64,000 nt of DNA from Sphingopyxis lindanitolerans (GTDB lineage Bacteria > Pseudomonadota > Alphaproteobacteria > Sphingomonadales > Sphingomonadaceae): assembly GCF_002993885.1 (NCBI RefSeq), contig NZ_CM009578.1:3863569-3927568 (forward strand), read 5' to 3'. A program made the translations under genes and the position numbers. Shown piece after piece: positions 11,061 to 19,124 of the stretch (position 1 is the first letter of the stretch; each line of letters starts with the position of its first letter). The notes under the pieces were generated by a model. The model ran no database searches, was not told the origin of the DNA, and saw only the letters and a program-made list of their open reading frames with translations.

Positions 11061-11345
11061 GGGGGTGCCGGTTTCGACCGGCTATGGTGATAAATGGTGT
11101 CGTGGAATAGACACAGCGGACCCGGGGGCAGTACCCGGCGGCTCCACCACAATCCCGCCGATCCGCAAGGAAAGGTGGGCTTCTGACGGGGCCGAACCAG
11201 GATCGACGTGTGTTCAAAGACGATATTTTTGCCCGGGCTGAGTAACCCGTTCAAGGCTCAAAACCAATAGGTGCTAACGATAACGAAGCACTCGCTCTGG
11301 CTGCGTAACCGATAAGCCTCACGGCCTAAGGTTATTCAAATAGAA
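11061..11345 (+). ncRNA. ssrA: Transfer-messenger RNA, circularly permuted two-piece form
   Basis: The gene is permuted: the acceptor (3') half comes first and ends at 11149 in CTCCACCA, and the messenger (5') half begins at 11188 with GGGGCCGAACCAGGATCGAC. GGGGCCG (11188-11194) pairs with CGGCTCC (11139-11145) to form a 7-bp acceptor stem. Its third pair is G-U, the alanine identity element, followed by discriminator A and CCA. The tag frame at 11273-11308 reads ANDNEALALAA and stop, with the usual ANDN start and LAA-type end. The intervening 11150-11187 segment is presumably cut out, as known for alphaproteobacterial tmRNAs. tmRNA with SmpB frees stalled ribosomes and tags proteins for proteolysis. 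The outer ends are approximate. Confidence 0.95.
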
Positions 11346-11361
11346 CGCGGTTCGGACCGAA

Positions 11362-11415
11362 CCGGGCAACAGAATCGGATACCAGCGGCTGGGGACGAGC
11401 CGGGCAACAGAATCG
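11362..11415. repeat. 16-nt direct repeat downstream of ssrA
   Basis: CCGGGCAACAGAATCG occurs at 11362-11377 and again at 11400-11415, just after the tmRNA gene. I see no coding or structural reason for it. Confidence 0.6.
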
Positions 11416-11434
11416 TCCCACCTTTCCCCATATT

Positions 11435-11518
11435 CTCCCTCGTCATTCCCGCGAAAGCGGGAACCCAGTTGCGTTGATCGCTCGCTGGATTCCCGCTTTC
11501 GCGGGAATGACGAGGGAG
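11435..11518. repeat. Inverted repeat with 29-bp perfect arms
   Basis: The arm at 11435-11463, beginning CTCCCTCGTCATTCCCGCGA, is the exact reverse complement of 11490-11518. The 26-base centre extends the pairing imperfectly (AACCCAG and CTGGATT). This is the common CGTCATTCCCGCGAAAGCGGG type of intergenic palindrome. It lies between ssrA and the convergent MerR gene and could form a strong cruciform or RNA hairpin. Confidence 0.9.
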
Positions 11519-11520
11519 GT

Positions 11521-11931
11521 TTAATGCGCGCCCTCGCATTGCCCGTGATCCCCCAGCGCCTCGATGACGCGGCAGTCGCCCGCCAGGCCGCCGCGGCAGC
11601 GGCCGACGATGCGGGCGAGTTCGTCGCGGAGCGCCGACAGTTGCGCGATCTTTTCCTCGACCTGGTCAAGGTGCGCGGTCGCGATGCGGTCGGCGTCGGC
11701 GCAGTCGCGGTCGGGATGATCGGACAGGTCGAGCAGCGAACGGACTTCCTCGATCGTGAAGCCCAGGTCGCGCGAATGGCGCACGAAACTGAGGCGCGAG
11801 CGGTGTTCGGCGCCATAATCGCGGTAATTGGCCCCGGTGCGCGCGGGCGGGGGCAGCAGGCCGATCCGCTCATAATAGCGGATGGTTTCGATATTCGTGC
11901 CGGTGGCACGCGACAATTCGCCGATCTTCAT
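11521..11931 (-). CDS. MerR-family heavy-metal-responsive regulator (CadR/PbrR/ZntR type)
   Basis: The 136-residue protein has an N-terminal winged helix (MKIGELSRATGTNIETIRYY, ERIGLLPPPAR), a dimerisation helix with a mid-protein Cys (HPDRDCADADRIATAHLD), and a C-terminal metal-binding loop with several cysteines and histidines (GRCRGGLAGDCRVIEALGDH, then GQCEGAH). This cysteine pattern is that of Cd/Pb/Zn sensors rather than of Cu(I) or redox sensors; the exact metal cannot be read. It faces a CDF-type transporter and a MerR-type promoter lies between them. Confidence 0.9.
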   Translation of the reverse strand: MKIGELSRATGTNIETIRYYERIGLLPPPARTGANYRDYGAEHRSRLSFVRHSRDLGFTIEEVRSLLDLSDHPDRDCADADRIATAHLDQVEEKIAQLSALRDELARIVGRCRGGLAGDCRVIEALGDHGQCEGAH

Positions 11932-11934
11932 CGC

Positions 11935-11966
11935 TTGACCCTGTAGTTGCTACAGGCTGCATATAG
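11935..11966 (+). promoter_or_regulatory. MerR-type promoter and operator for the CDF transporter
   Basis: A -35 TTGACC (11935-11940) is separated by 19-20 bases from an AT-rich -10 (CATATAG, 11960-11966). The over-long spacer contains a perfect dyad, CCTGTAG-TTG-CTACAGG (11940-11956). This is the layout of metal-activated MerR promoters and closely resembles known cadA-type operators. Confidence 0.85.
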
Positions 11967-12037
11967 GACGCCGACTCGAAGAACCAAGCGGGACGCTTTC
12001 GCCGGAAAGCCCACCCGATGAGAAGGAGGCTGCGGCG

Positions 12038-12676
12038 ATGGCCGATCAATGTTGTGCGGGGAAAAGCGGCAAGACCGCGCTCAATGACCCCAGATGGCGG
12101 CGCGTGCTGTGGATCGCGCTGATCGTCAACGCCGCGATGTTCGCGGTGGAGATTGCCGCGGGCGTCGCCGCGGATTCGCGCGCGTTGCAGGCCGATGCGC
12201 TCGACTTTCTGGGCGACAGTGCGAATTATGCGATCAGCCTGGGCGTCGCCGGCATGGCGATCGCCTGGCGGGCGCGCGCGGCGTTGCTCAAGGCCGCGAC
12301 GATGCTTGCCTTTGGGCTCTGGGTCTTGGCCTCGGCGGTCTGGGGCTTTTTCGCCGGCAGCGCGCCCGAGGCGGAGACGATGGGGATCATCGGCGCGGCG
12401 GCGCTGGTCGCGAACGTCGTCGTTGCGCTGATGCTCTATCGCTATCGCACCGGCGACGCGAACATGCGGTCGGTCTGGGTCTGCTCGCGCAATGACGCGA
12501 TCGGCAATTTGGCGGTGATGGCCGCGGCACTCGGCGTGTTCGGTACGGGACAGGGTTGGCCCGACCTGCTGGTTGCGGCGATCATGGCGGGGCTCGCGAT
12601 CTGGGGCGGGCTCGACGTCCTGCGCCATGCGCGCAGCGACCTTGCCACCACGGCGGCGGGCGAGGCAGCAGCCTGA
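12038..12676 (+). CDS. Cation diffusion facilitator-type metal transporter (short form)
   Basis: The 212-residue membrane protein resembles the transmembrane half of CDF exporters. LQADALDFLGDSANYAISLG is the helix II metal site and VWVCSRNDAIGNLAVMAAAL is the helix V metal site. About six hydrophobic segments are visible. The cytoplasmic C-terminal domain of classical CDF proteins is missing, as in a known short subfamily. The N-terminus has MADQCCAGK, a possible metal-binding cysteine pair. The upstream metal-sensing promoter supports a role in divalent metal export; Cd, Zn or Pb is inferred from the regulator. Confidence 0.82.
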   Translation: MADQCCAGKSGKTALNDPRWRRVLWIALIVNAAMFAVEIAAGVAADSRALQADALDFLGDSANYAISLGVAGMAIAWRARAALLKAATMLAFGLWVLASAVWGFFAGSAPEAETMGIIGAAALVANVVVALMLYRYRTGDANMRSVWVCSRNDAIGNLAVMAAALGVFGTGQGWPDLLVAAIMAGLAIWGGLDVLRHARSDLATTAAGEAAA

Positions 12677-12810
12677 GGGGCGGCCTGAGGGACGGGTAGC
12701 GAAAAAGGTTTTCGCGCGCCGCGCCCGCGCATATTGTGCCGCGGCGATGCTCATGGGTCCGATCCTGCAAACCGCGCGACAAAACGGCGTTGGGGCAAAG
12801 GACGAATCGC

Positions 12811-14493
12811 ATGGCTGAGGCGTCCCCGAGCGCCGCCGCGGCGCAAGACTATGTCTTCAAGCCGCACGAGCGGCCGTTCATGCCGGGCTCGCCCGCGTCG
12901 CCCGATCATCCGGCGGGGCGCAAGCTCGGCTATTTCCTGATCGGCGTCTATCTGGCGATCATCGGCGGCATGACGAACGGCCTGCTGATCGCGAACCTGA
13001 CGGGTTTGCAGGGGCATATGGACCTGACCCCGGCCGAGGCCGGCTGGGTGACCGTCGCCTATAATATGACGAATGCGTGCATGAGCATCCTGCTCTATAA
13101 ATCGCGCCAGCAGTTCGGCATCCAGCGTTTCGTGCGCGTGGTCATCATCGCGCTGCTGATGGCGAATTTCCTCCAGCTCTTCGACGCCGGATACCGGATG
13201 GAGCTGATCGCGCGCGGTGTGGCGGGGATCGCGGCGAGCGGCCTCACCACGCTCGCGGCCTTTTACCTGATGCAGGGCCTGCCGGCGGAAAGGCGCATCG
13301 CCGGGTTCCTGCTCGCAATCGGCCTGACTCAGGTCGCGGTGCCCTTTGCGCGCGCGATCTCGCCGCTGCTGCTGTTCGACGGCGACGTGGCGCATCTGTT
13401 CCATTTCCAGTTCGCGCTGTCGCTCGTCGCCGTCGGGCTGGTCTTTCTGTTGCAGGTGCCGCCGGGCGAGACGATCAAATCCTTTGAAAAGCTCGACATG
13501 CTGACCTTTCCGATGCTGGCGGTCGGGGTCGGACTGCTCTGCGCCTTTCTGGTGCAGGGGCGGATCCAGTGGTGGTCGACCCCGTGGCTCGGCGGCGCGC
13601 TCGCGGCGTCGGTGGTGCTGATCGGCGCGGCGTTCCTGATCGAGCACAACCGCCAGAACCCGATGCTCCAGACGCGCTGGATGGGGAGCGCGGCGCTCGT
13701 CCAGTTCGCGCTGGTCGGCGCGCTGGTGCGCGTGCTGACCTCCGAACAGAATTTCGGCGCATCGGGGCTGCTGGCGGCGACCGGCCTCATCAACGACCAG
13801 CTCGTCACCTATTATTGGGTGCTGACCGGCGCGACGCTCGCGGGGGCGATCCTCGCGATCCTGCGGCTCGACCCCACCGACCTGCGCCGCCCGGTGCTGG
13901 TGTCGCTCGCGGTGATCGCGGTCGGCGCCTTTCTCGATACCCATTCGGGGCTGCGCACCGGGCCGGTGAACCTCTATTTCTCGCAGGCGGCGATCGCCTT
14001 TGCCGCGGTCTATTTCATGGGGCCGATGATGATGGAGGGGCTGCTCCGCGCGCTGACCAAGGGGCCGTCCTATCTCGTCAGCTTCGTCGGGGTGTTCAGC
14101 CTGTCGCAGACGCTCGGCGGCCTTGCCGGGGTCGCGGCGCTGTCGGCCTTTCATACCCTGCGCACCAAGGCGCATCTGATGACGCTGGGGCAGAGCATCT
14201 CGACCAACAATCCCGCGGTCGCGCAGGGACTCAACAGCCTGGCCGGCGCGTTGACCGGCGACATGACCGACCCGGCGCTGCGCAGCGCGGTCGCGGGGTC
14301 GCAGGTGGTGCGCGAGGCGGCGCGCGAGGCGACGATCCTGGCGTTCAACGACGTCTTCTTCGTCATCGGCGCCTTCGCGGCGCTGGCATTCGTGCCGCTG
14401 TTCGTGCGCTGGGCCTACAACCGGCGGCGCGGACACAACCCGCTGGCGAAGGAACTGGAAGCATTGCAGAAAATGAGGGCGCAAAACCAATGA
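12811..14493 (+). CDS. MFS multidrug-efflux permease, EmrB/QacA-like
   Basis: The 560-residue protein has about 14 hydrophobic segments, beginning KLGYFLIGVYLAIIGGMTNG. It sits directly before an HlyD/EmrA-type adaptor with which it overlaps by four bases, and an outer-membrane factor follows. DHA2-type MFS pumps use the proton gradient to drive drugs through such tripartite channels. I chose the ATG at 12811 (MAEASPSAAAAQDYVF); a longer frame opens at 12736 but lacks support. The N-terminal 45 residues are hydrophilic and proline-rich. The substrate is unknown. Confidence 0.82.
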   Translation: MAEASPSAAAAQDYVFKPHERPFMPGSPASPDHPAGRKLGYFLIGVYLAIIGGMTNGLLIANLTGLQGHMDLTPAEAGWVTVAYNMTNACMSILLYKSRQQFGIQRFVRVVIIALLMANFLQLFDAGYRMELIARGVAGIAASGLTTLAAFYLMQGLPAERRIAGFLLAIGLTQVAVPFARAISPLLLFDGDVAHLFHFQFALSLVAVGLVFLLQVPPGETIKSFEKLDMLTFPMLAVGVGLLCAFLVQGRIQWWSTPWLGGALAASVVLIGAAFLIEHNRQNPMLQTRWMGSAALVQFALVGALVRVLTSEQNFGASGLLAATGLINDQLVTYYWVLTGATLAGAILAILRLDPTDLRRPVLVSLAVIAVGAFLDTHSGLRTGPVNLYFSQAAIAFAAVYFMGPMMMEGLLRALTKGPSYLVSFVGVFSLSQTLGGLAGVAALSAFHTLRTKAHLMTLGQSISTNNPAVAQGLNSLAGALTGDMTDPALRSAVAGSQVVREAAREATILAFNDVFFVIGAFAALAFVPLFVRWAYNRRRGHNPLAKELEALQKMRAQNQ

Positions 14494-15692
14494 GCGACGA
14501 CAAGTCCGACACGCCGCAGCCGGAAACGCCCGAGGTCGCTCGCAAGGCGCCCGCACCGCCCCCTGCTGAAGAGCCTGCGCCCGAAGCGCATAAGGGGTCG
14601 CCCGATGATCAGATCGGCCCGCCACCCGCGGGCTGGCGGCCGCCGCAGTCGCGCGGCCGGATCATCCTGTTCGGCGCGATCATCCTCGCCGGGGCGCTTG
14701 CCATTCTCTATGCTTGGGGCCTGCCGCCCTTCCGGCCCGACAGCCAGACCACCGACAATGCCTATATCCGCGGCCAGACGACGATCATCGCGCCGCAGGT
14801 CGGCGGCTATGTGACCGAAGTGCTGGTGCAGGATTTCGAGCATGTCGCTGCGGGGCAGGTGCTGGTGCGGATCGACGACAGCATCTATCGCCAGCGCGCC
14901 GCGCAGGGCGCGGCGAATATCGCGGCGCAGACCGCGAGCCTTAGCAACAGCCAGCAGAGCCAGCGCTCGGCCGAAGCGCAGGTGCGGTTGCAGGATGCCG
15001 CCGTCGCCAACGCACAGGCGCAGCTTCAGCGCGCGCAGGCCGACATGCGCCGCGTCAACGAACTGGTCGATGCGGGATCGGTGTCGCTGCGCGAGCGCGA
15101 CCAGACGCTCGCCGCGCTCCGCCAGGCCGAGGCGGCGGTGCGCCAGGCCGCGGCGCAGCGCCAGATCGCGGTCGAGCAGGTGCGCTCGGTCACCGTCGGG
15201 CGCAGCGGGCTCGAAGCGGGGGTGGAAAATGCCAAGGCCGCGAGCGGGCTCGCGGTGATCGACCTGCGCCGGACGGAGGTTCGCGCGCCGCGCTCGGGCC
15301 GCCTCAGCGAAGTGTCGGTGCGCGTCGGGCAGCTCGTCAATCCAGGCACCCAGCTTATGTATCTGGTGCCGCAAACCCATTGGGTGGTCGCCAATTTCAA
15401 GGAAGCGCAGACCGCGAACATCCGCGTCGGGCAGGCGGCGCGGATGCGGGTCGACGCGCTCGGCGGCGCCGAGCTGAGAGGAACGGTCGAAAGCGTCGCG
15501 CCCGCGGCGGGCAGCGAGTTCAGCGTCATCAAGCCCGACACCGGATCGGGCAATTTCGTGAAGGTGCCGCAGCGGATCGCGGTGCGCATCCGCATCGATC
15601 CGGGGCAGAAGCTCGCGGCGCGGCTGGGGCCGGGCATGTCGGTCGTCGCCACGGTTGATACGGACGGCGCCGGTACGGATGGCGGGCGATGA
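14490..15692 (+). CDS. HlyD/EmrA-family membrane fusion protein
   Basis: The 400-residue adaptor has a proline-rich cytoplasmic N-terminus, one membrane anchor (IILFGAIILAGALAILYAWG, about residues 55-75), a lipoyl-like half-motif (TTIIAPQVGGYVTEVLVQDF), a long coiled-coil hairpin (about residues 130-245, rich in Ala, Gln and Arg), the second lipoyl half (TEVRAPRSGRLSEVSVRVGQ), and a beta-barrel domain. It bridges inner-membrane pump and outer-membrane channel. It overlaps the MFS gene by four bases at the start and the OMP gene by four at the end. Confidence 0.92.
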   Translation: MSDDKSDTPQPETPEVARKAPAPPPAEEPAPEAHKGSPDDQIGPPPAGWRPPQSRGRIILFGAIILAGALAILYAWGLPPFRPDSQTTDNAYIRGQTTIIAPQVGGYVTEVLVQDFEHVAAGQVLVRIDDSIYRQRAAQGAANIAAQTASLSNSQQSQRSAEAQVRLQDAAVANAQAQLQRAQADMRRVNELVDAGSVSLRERDQTLAALRQAEAAVRQAAAQRQIAVEQVRSVTVGRSGLEAGVENAKAASGLAVIDLRRTEVRAPRSGRLSEVSVRVGQLVNPGTQLMYLVPQTHWVVANFKEAQTANIRVGQAARMRVDALGGAELRGTVESVAPAAGSEFSVIKPDTGSGNFVKVPQRIAVRIRIDPGQKLAARLGPGMSVVATVDTDGAGTDGGR

Positions 15693-17047
15693 GACGCGCC
15701 GCGCTGCTGCTGCCGCTGCTCCTCGGCGCCTGCGTGCCGGGGCTGACGCCGCGCCCGGCGGGGAGCGCCGTCGCGCCGCCCGCCGACTGGCGCACGGCGT
15801 TGCCCGCCGAGGGCGCGATCGACGCCGCCTGGTGGGGACGCTTCGGCGATCCCGAGCTTACCGCGCTGGTCGAGCAGGCGCGCGCGAACAACAGCGACCT
15901 AGCGATCGCCGCGGCGCGTGTCGCCGAGGCGCGGGCGCAGGAGCGTGTCGCGCGCGCGCTGCTGCTGCCCACGCTGTCGGCGAGCCTGTCCGGATCGGAC
16001 GCGCGGACGGTCAACGCCTTTGGTCAGCCGAGCGAGAGCGTTTCGGAGCAGCCGGGCTTTCAGGCGGCGTATGAAATCGACCTGTTCGGCGGCAATGCGG
16101 CGCGGCGCGATGCCGCGCGGGCCAATGCCGCGGCGGTCGCGGCGGCGCGCGAAGCGGCGACGCTATCGGTCAGCGCGGCCGCGGCGAGCGGCTATATCAC
16201 GCTGCTGGCGCTCGACGCGCGGCGCGGGCTGTTGAAGCAGACGCTGGTTTCGCGCGGCGAAGCGCTGCGCATCGCGCGCGACCGGGCCGAGGCGGGCTAT
16301 ACCTCCCAACTCGAACTGCGTCAGTCGGAAGCCGAATATCGCGCCGCCGAACAGCAGATCCCCGCGATCGAGGCGGCGATCGCGCGGCAGGAAAATGCGC
16401 TGTCGCTGCTCGTCGGCGACACGCCCCACGCGATCGCGCGCGGGGCGAGCTTCGATGCGCTCGCGACGCCGGCGGTGCCCGCCGTGCTGCCGTCAGACCT
16501 CGTCCGCCGCCGGCCCGATATCGCGCAGGCCGAATATGCGCTCGCCGCGACCGACGCCAATCTGCGCGCCGCGCGGGCAGGGTTCCTGCCGCAGATCCGG
16601 CTTTCGGCCTCGGCGGGGGCGGTGGCGTCGGACTTGCTCGGCGATCCGATCAGCATCTGGTCGATCGGCGGCAGCATATTGGCGCCGATCTTTCAGGGCG
16701 GGCGGCTGCAGGGGCAATATGACGCCGCGACCGCGCAGCGCGACCAGGCGGCCTTCGCCTATCGCAAGGCGGTGCTCACCGCGTTCCGCGAAGTCGAGGA
16801 CCAGCTTGCGTTGATCGACCGGCTCGGCGTGCAGGAACAGGCGCTGCTCGCGCAGCATAGCGCCGTCGCCGAAGTGCTGCGCCACGCGACCAACCGTTAT
16901 CGCGCCGGCTATTCGCCCTATCTCGAACAGATCGACGCGCAGCGCGCGCTGCTCGCGGTCGACCTGGCGCTGATCCAGCTTCGCGCCGACCGGCTGACCG
17001 CTTATGTCGCGCTCTATCAGGCGCTGGGGGGCGGGGCCGACATATAG
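15689..17047 (+). CDS. Outer-membrane efflux channel (NodT/OprM family)
   Basis: The 452-residue lipoprotein (LLLPLLLGAC lipobox) has the duplicated TolC-like outer membrane efflux domains. AAWWGRFGDPELTALVEQAR is the usual first-repeat opening, and TAFREVEDQLALIDRL with NRYRAGYSPYLEQIDAQRAL lies in the second repeat. It completes the tripartite pump with the two preceding genes. The stop codon is part of the long inverted repeat at 17045-17190. Confidence 0.93.
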   Translation: MRRAALLLPLLLGACVPGLTPRPAGSAVAPPADWRTALPAEGAIDAAWWGRFGDPELTALVEQARANNSDLAIAAARVAEARAQERVARALLLPTLSASLSGSDARTVNAFGQPSESVSEQPGFQAAYEIDLFGGNAARRDAARANAAAVAAAREAATLSVSAAAASGYITLLALDARRGLLKQTLVSRGEALRIARDRAEAGYTSQLELRQSEAEYRAAEQQIPAIEAAIARQENALSLLVGDTPHAIARGASFDALATPAVPAVLPSDLVRRRPDIAQAEYALAATDANLRAARAGFLPQIRLSASAGAVASDLLGDPISIWSIGGSILAPIFQGGRLQGQYDAATAQRDQAAFAYRKAVLTAFREVEDQLALIDRLGVQEQALLAQHSAVAEVLRHATNRYRAGYSPYLEQIDAQRALLAVDLALIQLRADRLTAYVALYQALGGGADI

Positions 17048-17190
17048 GGCCGATCGACATTCAGCTCTGGCGGCCTGCAAATGGCGACTTTCCGCGCTTC
17101 CGGTGCTCACGTGCAGACAGCACGCTGCGCTCCGGGTCGCGAAAAACCGCCATTTTCGACTCGCCATCTTCTGAATGTCGATCGGCCCTA
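17045..17190. repeat. 146-bp inverted-repeat element spanning two convergent stop codons
   Basis: TAGGGCCGATCGACATTCAG (17045-17064) is the exact reverse complement of 17171-17190. The outermost three bases of each arm are the stop codons of the two convergent genes. Further inverted matches lie inside (AAATGGCG near 17078 and CGCCATTT near 17149), so almost the whole region could fold into one long hairpin. It may serve as a bidirectional terminator or may be a mobile palindromic unit. Confidence 0.85.
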
Positions 17191-17793
17191 GACGATCTTG
17201 AAATGGCTGATGAAGGGCTGGAGCCGCCAGCGGACCTGCGCTTCGTCGAGGATGCCCGCTTCGACCCCGGCCAGCGTGCTGAGCAGCGAATCGCCGGTCA
17301 GGATCGACATGAAGAGATGGGCGGCCGCCTCCGCGTCGTCGATCTCGGCCTTGCCCGCCGTCGTCCAGCAGGCGAAAAGCTCGGAAAGTTCTTCGATCGC
17401 GGGTATGTGGAGGTCGCGGTAGGTTTGCACCGCGAAATCGCGGTCGCGCAGGCATTCCGAAACGAGCATCCGGATCAGCGCAATCGCGCGCGGCGACCGC
17501 CGGAATTCGCATTCGCGCGCCACATAGCCCATCAGGACATCGATATTGGCCCGCGTGTCGTCGGGCGCGCGCTCCATGCGTTCGAGCATCGTTTCGTCGC
17601 GCCAGCGAATCGCGATGGCATGGAGCAGCCCCTGCTTGTTGCCGAACAATTCATAGAGCGTCGCGAGCGAACCGCCCGAGCGCCGGACGATTTCGGCGAG
17701 GCTCGTCCGGTCATAGCCCTGTTCGATGAACAGCGCCTCGGCCGCATCGAGAATCGCTTCGTGCCGCCGTTCGCGCGGGCTGGGTCCGTCCAT
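17188..17793 (-). CDS. TetR/AcrR-family repressor of the RND efflux operon
   Basis: The 201-residue protein begins with a TetR DNA-binding domain: RRHEAILDAAEALFIEQGYD, then TSLAEIVRRSGGSLATLYEL and FGNKQGLL. The C-terminal domain (residues about 80-201) is helical and ligand-binding in the family. It is divergent from the RND operon, and a palindrome lies between them. The start is the ATG at 17793 (MDGPSPRERRHEA); a TTG at 17823 would add ten residues. A longer frame runs upstream through the operator but has no good start. Confidence 0.9.
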   Translation of the reverse strand: MDGPSPRERRHEAILDAAEALFIEQGYDRTSLAEIVRRSGGSLATLYELFGNKQGLLHAIAIRWRDETMLERMERAPDDTRANIDVLMGYVARECEFRRSPRAIALIRMLVSECLRDRDFAVQTYRDLHIPAIEELSELFACWTTAGKAEIDDAEAAAHLFMSILTGDSLLSTLAGVEAGILDEAQVRWRLQPFISHFKIV

Positions 17794-17838
17794 CCGGCAC
17801 GGGGCTGATTCGCACTTGTCCAACGCTTCTTCTCTCCC

Positions 17839-17867
17839 TTGCTCTTTGCTGTAATTTACATTACATG
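17839..17867. promoter_or_regulatory. TetR-type operator over the RND promoter
   Basis: TGTAAT-TTAC-ATTACA (17850-17865) is a perfect dyad in the divergent region. It overlaps a candidate promoter for the efflux operon, TTGCTC (17839-17844) and TACATG (17862-17867) with a 17-base spacer. Autorepression and repression of the pump by the adjacent TetR protein is the natural reading. Confidence 0.7.
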
Positions 17868-17932
17868 GCGATTCAATGCAACGGTTCAAGCCCGTTCCAC
17901 GTTCAGCAAACATCGATTTTCCAGGGGTTCTT

Positions 17933-19114
17933 ATGATTCGCCTTCGTCCCGTGGCAAGCGCCGCCTGCGCTGCGCTGGCACTCGCGCTCGCTTCCTGCTC
18001 GTCCGAGGCGCCGCCCGCGCCACCGCCGCCCGAGGTCAATATCGTGACGGTTGGCACCCAGGCGGTGCCGAACGTCATCGAACTGCCCGGCCGCGTCCAG
18101 GCCTATCGCACCGCCGAAGTGCGCGCGCGCGTCGATGGCATCGTCGAACGGCGCCTGTTCGAGGAGGGCAGCTATGTCGCCGCGGGCAAGGCGCTGTTCC
18201 GCATCGACCCCCGGCAACTGACCGCCAACGTCAACGCCGCGCGCGCGCAGCTTGCCCGCGCGCAGGCGACGGCGGCGAACGCGCGGCAGGTGGTGAACCG
18301 CTATCAGCCGCTCCTGTCCGAACAGGCGATCGGCAAGCAGGAATATGACGCCGCCGTCGCGGCGCAGCGCACCGCCGAGGCCGACGTCCAGTCGGCGCAG
18401 GCGAATCTCGATTCGGCGCGGCTCAGCCTGGGCTATGCGACCGTCACCGCGCCGATCGGCGGCCGCGCGCGGCGCGCCGAGGTGACCGAGGGGGCGCTGG
18501 TCAGCGCCGCGCAGGGCACTTTGCTGACGACGATCGAGCAGATCGACCGCGTCTATGTCAATTTCGGCCAGTCGAGTTCCGACCTGATGGCGATCCGCCG
18601 CGACATGGAATCGGGACGGCTGGAATTCCCGCCGGTAGGCCGGGTCGAGGTCCAGCTGATCCTCGAGGACGGCACGCCCTATCCGGTGGTCGGGCACCTC
18701 GACTTCTTCGACCTGTCGATCGACGAGGCGACCGGCACGGCGGCGCTGCGCGCCGAATTTCCGAACACCAGCAACGCGCTGTTGCCGGGGCAATTCGTGC
18801 GCGCGCGCATCAAGGCGGGGGTGCGGCCCAACGGCATGCTGATCCCGCAGCGCGCGGTCAAGCTGTCGGCCGATGCGGCGACGGTGATGATCCTCGATGC
18901 CAAGAATGTCGCGACGCTGCGCCCGGTGAAGCTGGGCGAGATGCAATTGGGGCAATGGGCGATCGTCGAGGGGCTGCGGCCCGGCGACCGCGTGATCGTC
19001 GATGGCCTGCAAAAGGTCCAGCCGGGGCAGACGGTGAAGGTCGCGGGAACCGCCACGACCCGGCCCCCGGCGGCCAGGACGGCGCCGCCCAAGACCGCGA
19101 CGACCAAGCGCTGA
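17933..19114 (+). CDS. RND efflux periplasmic adaptor (AcrA/MexA family)
   Basis: The 393-residue lipoprotein (lipobox CAALALALASC) has the standard adaptor order: barrel-sandwich half (RVQAYRTAEVRARVDGIVER), alpha-hairpin (about residues 95-165), second half (ATVTAPIGGRARRAEVTEGA), beta-barrel, and membrane-proximal domain (GLRPGDRVIVDGLQKVQPGQ). A Lys/Pro/Thr-rich tail ends the protein. I chose the ATG at 17933 with CAGGGGTT upstream; an earlier in-frame start at 17876 lies too close to the operator and spoils the signal peptide. The RND pump follows ten bases later. Confidence 0.94.
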   Translation: MIRLRPVASAACAALALALASCSSEAPPAPPPPEVNIVTVGTQAVPNVIELPGRVQAYRTAEVRARVDGIVERRLFEEGSYVAAGKALFRIDPRQLTANVNAARAQLARAQATAANARQVVNRYQPLLSEQAIGKQEYDAAVAAQRTAEADVQSAQANLDSARLSLGYATVTAPIGGRARRAEVTEGALVSAAQGTLLTTIEQIDRVYVNFGQSSSDLMAIRRDMESGRLEFPPVGRVEVQLILEDGTPYPVVGHLDFFDLSIDEATGTAALRAEFPNTSNALLPGQFVRARIKAGVRPNGMLIPQRAVKLSADAATVMILDAKNVATLRPVKLGEMQLGQWAIVEGLRPGDRVIVDGLQKVQPGQTVKVAGTATTRPPAARTAPPKTATTKR

Positions 19115-19124
19115 AAGCGATAGC

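Noticed and set aside
12751..14625. A 624-residue minus-strand frame opposite the EmrB-like gene
   Set aside because: Gln/Arg/His-rich low-information translation with no motif, opposite a clear membrane-transporter gene.
17794..18078. N-terminal extension of the TetR protein through the divergent promoter region
   Set aside because: It crosses the TGTAAT-TTAC-ATTACA dyad and the start of the RND adaptor gene and adds no family-like sequence.
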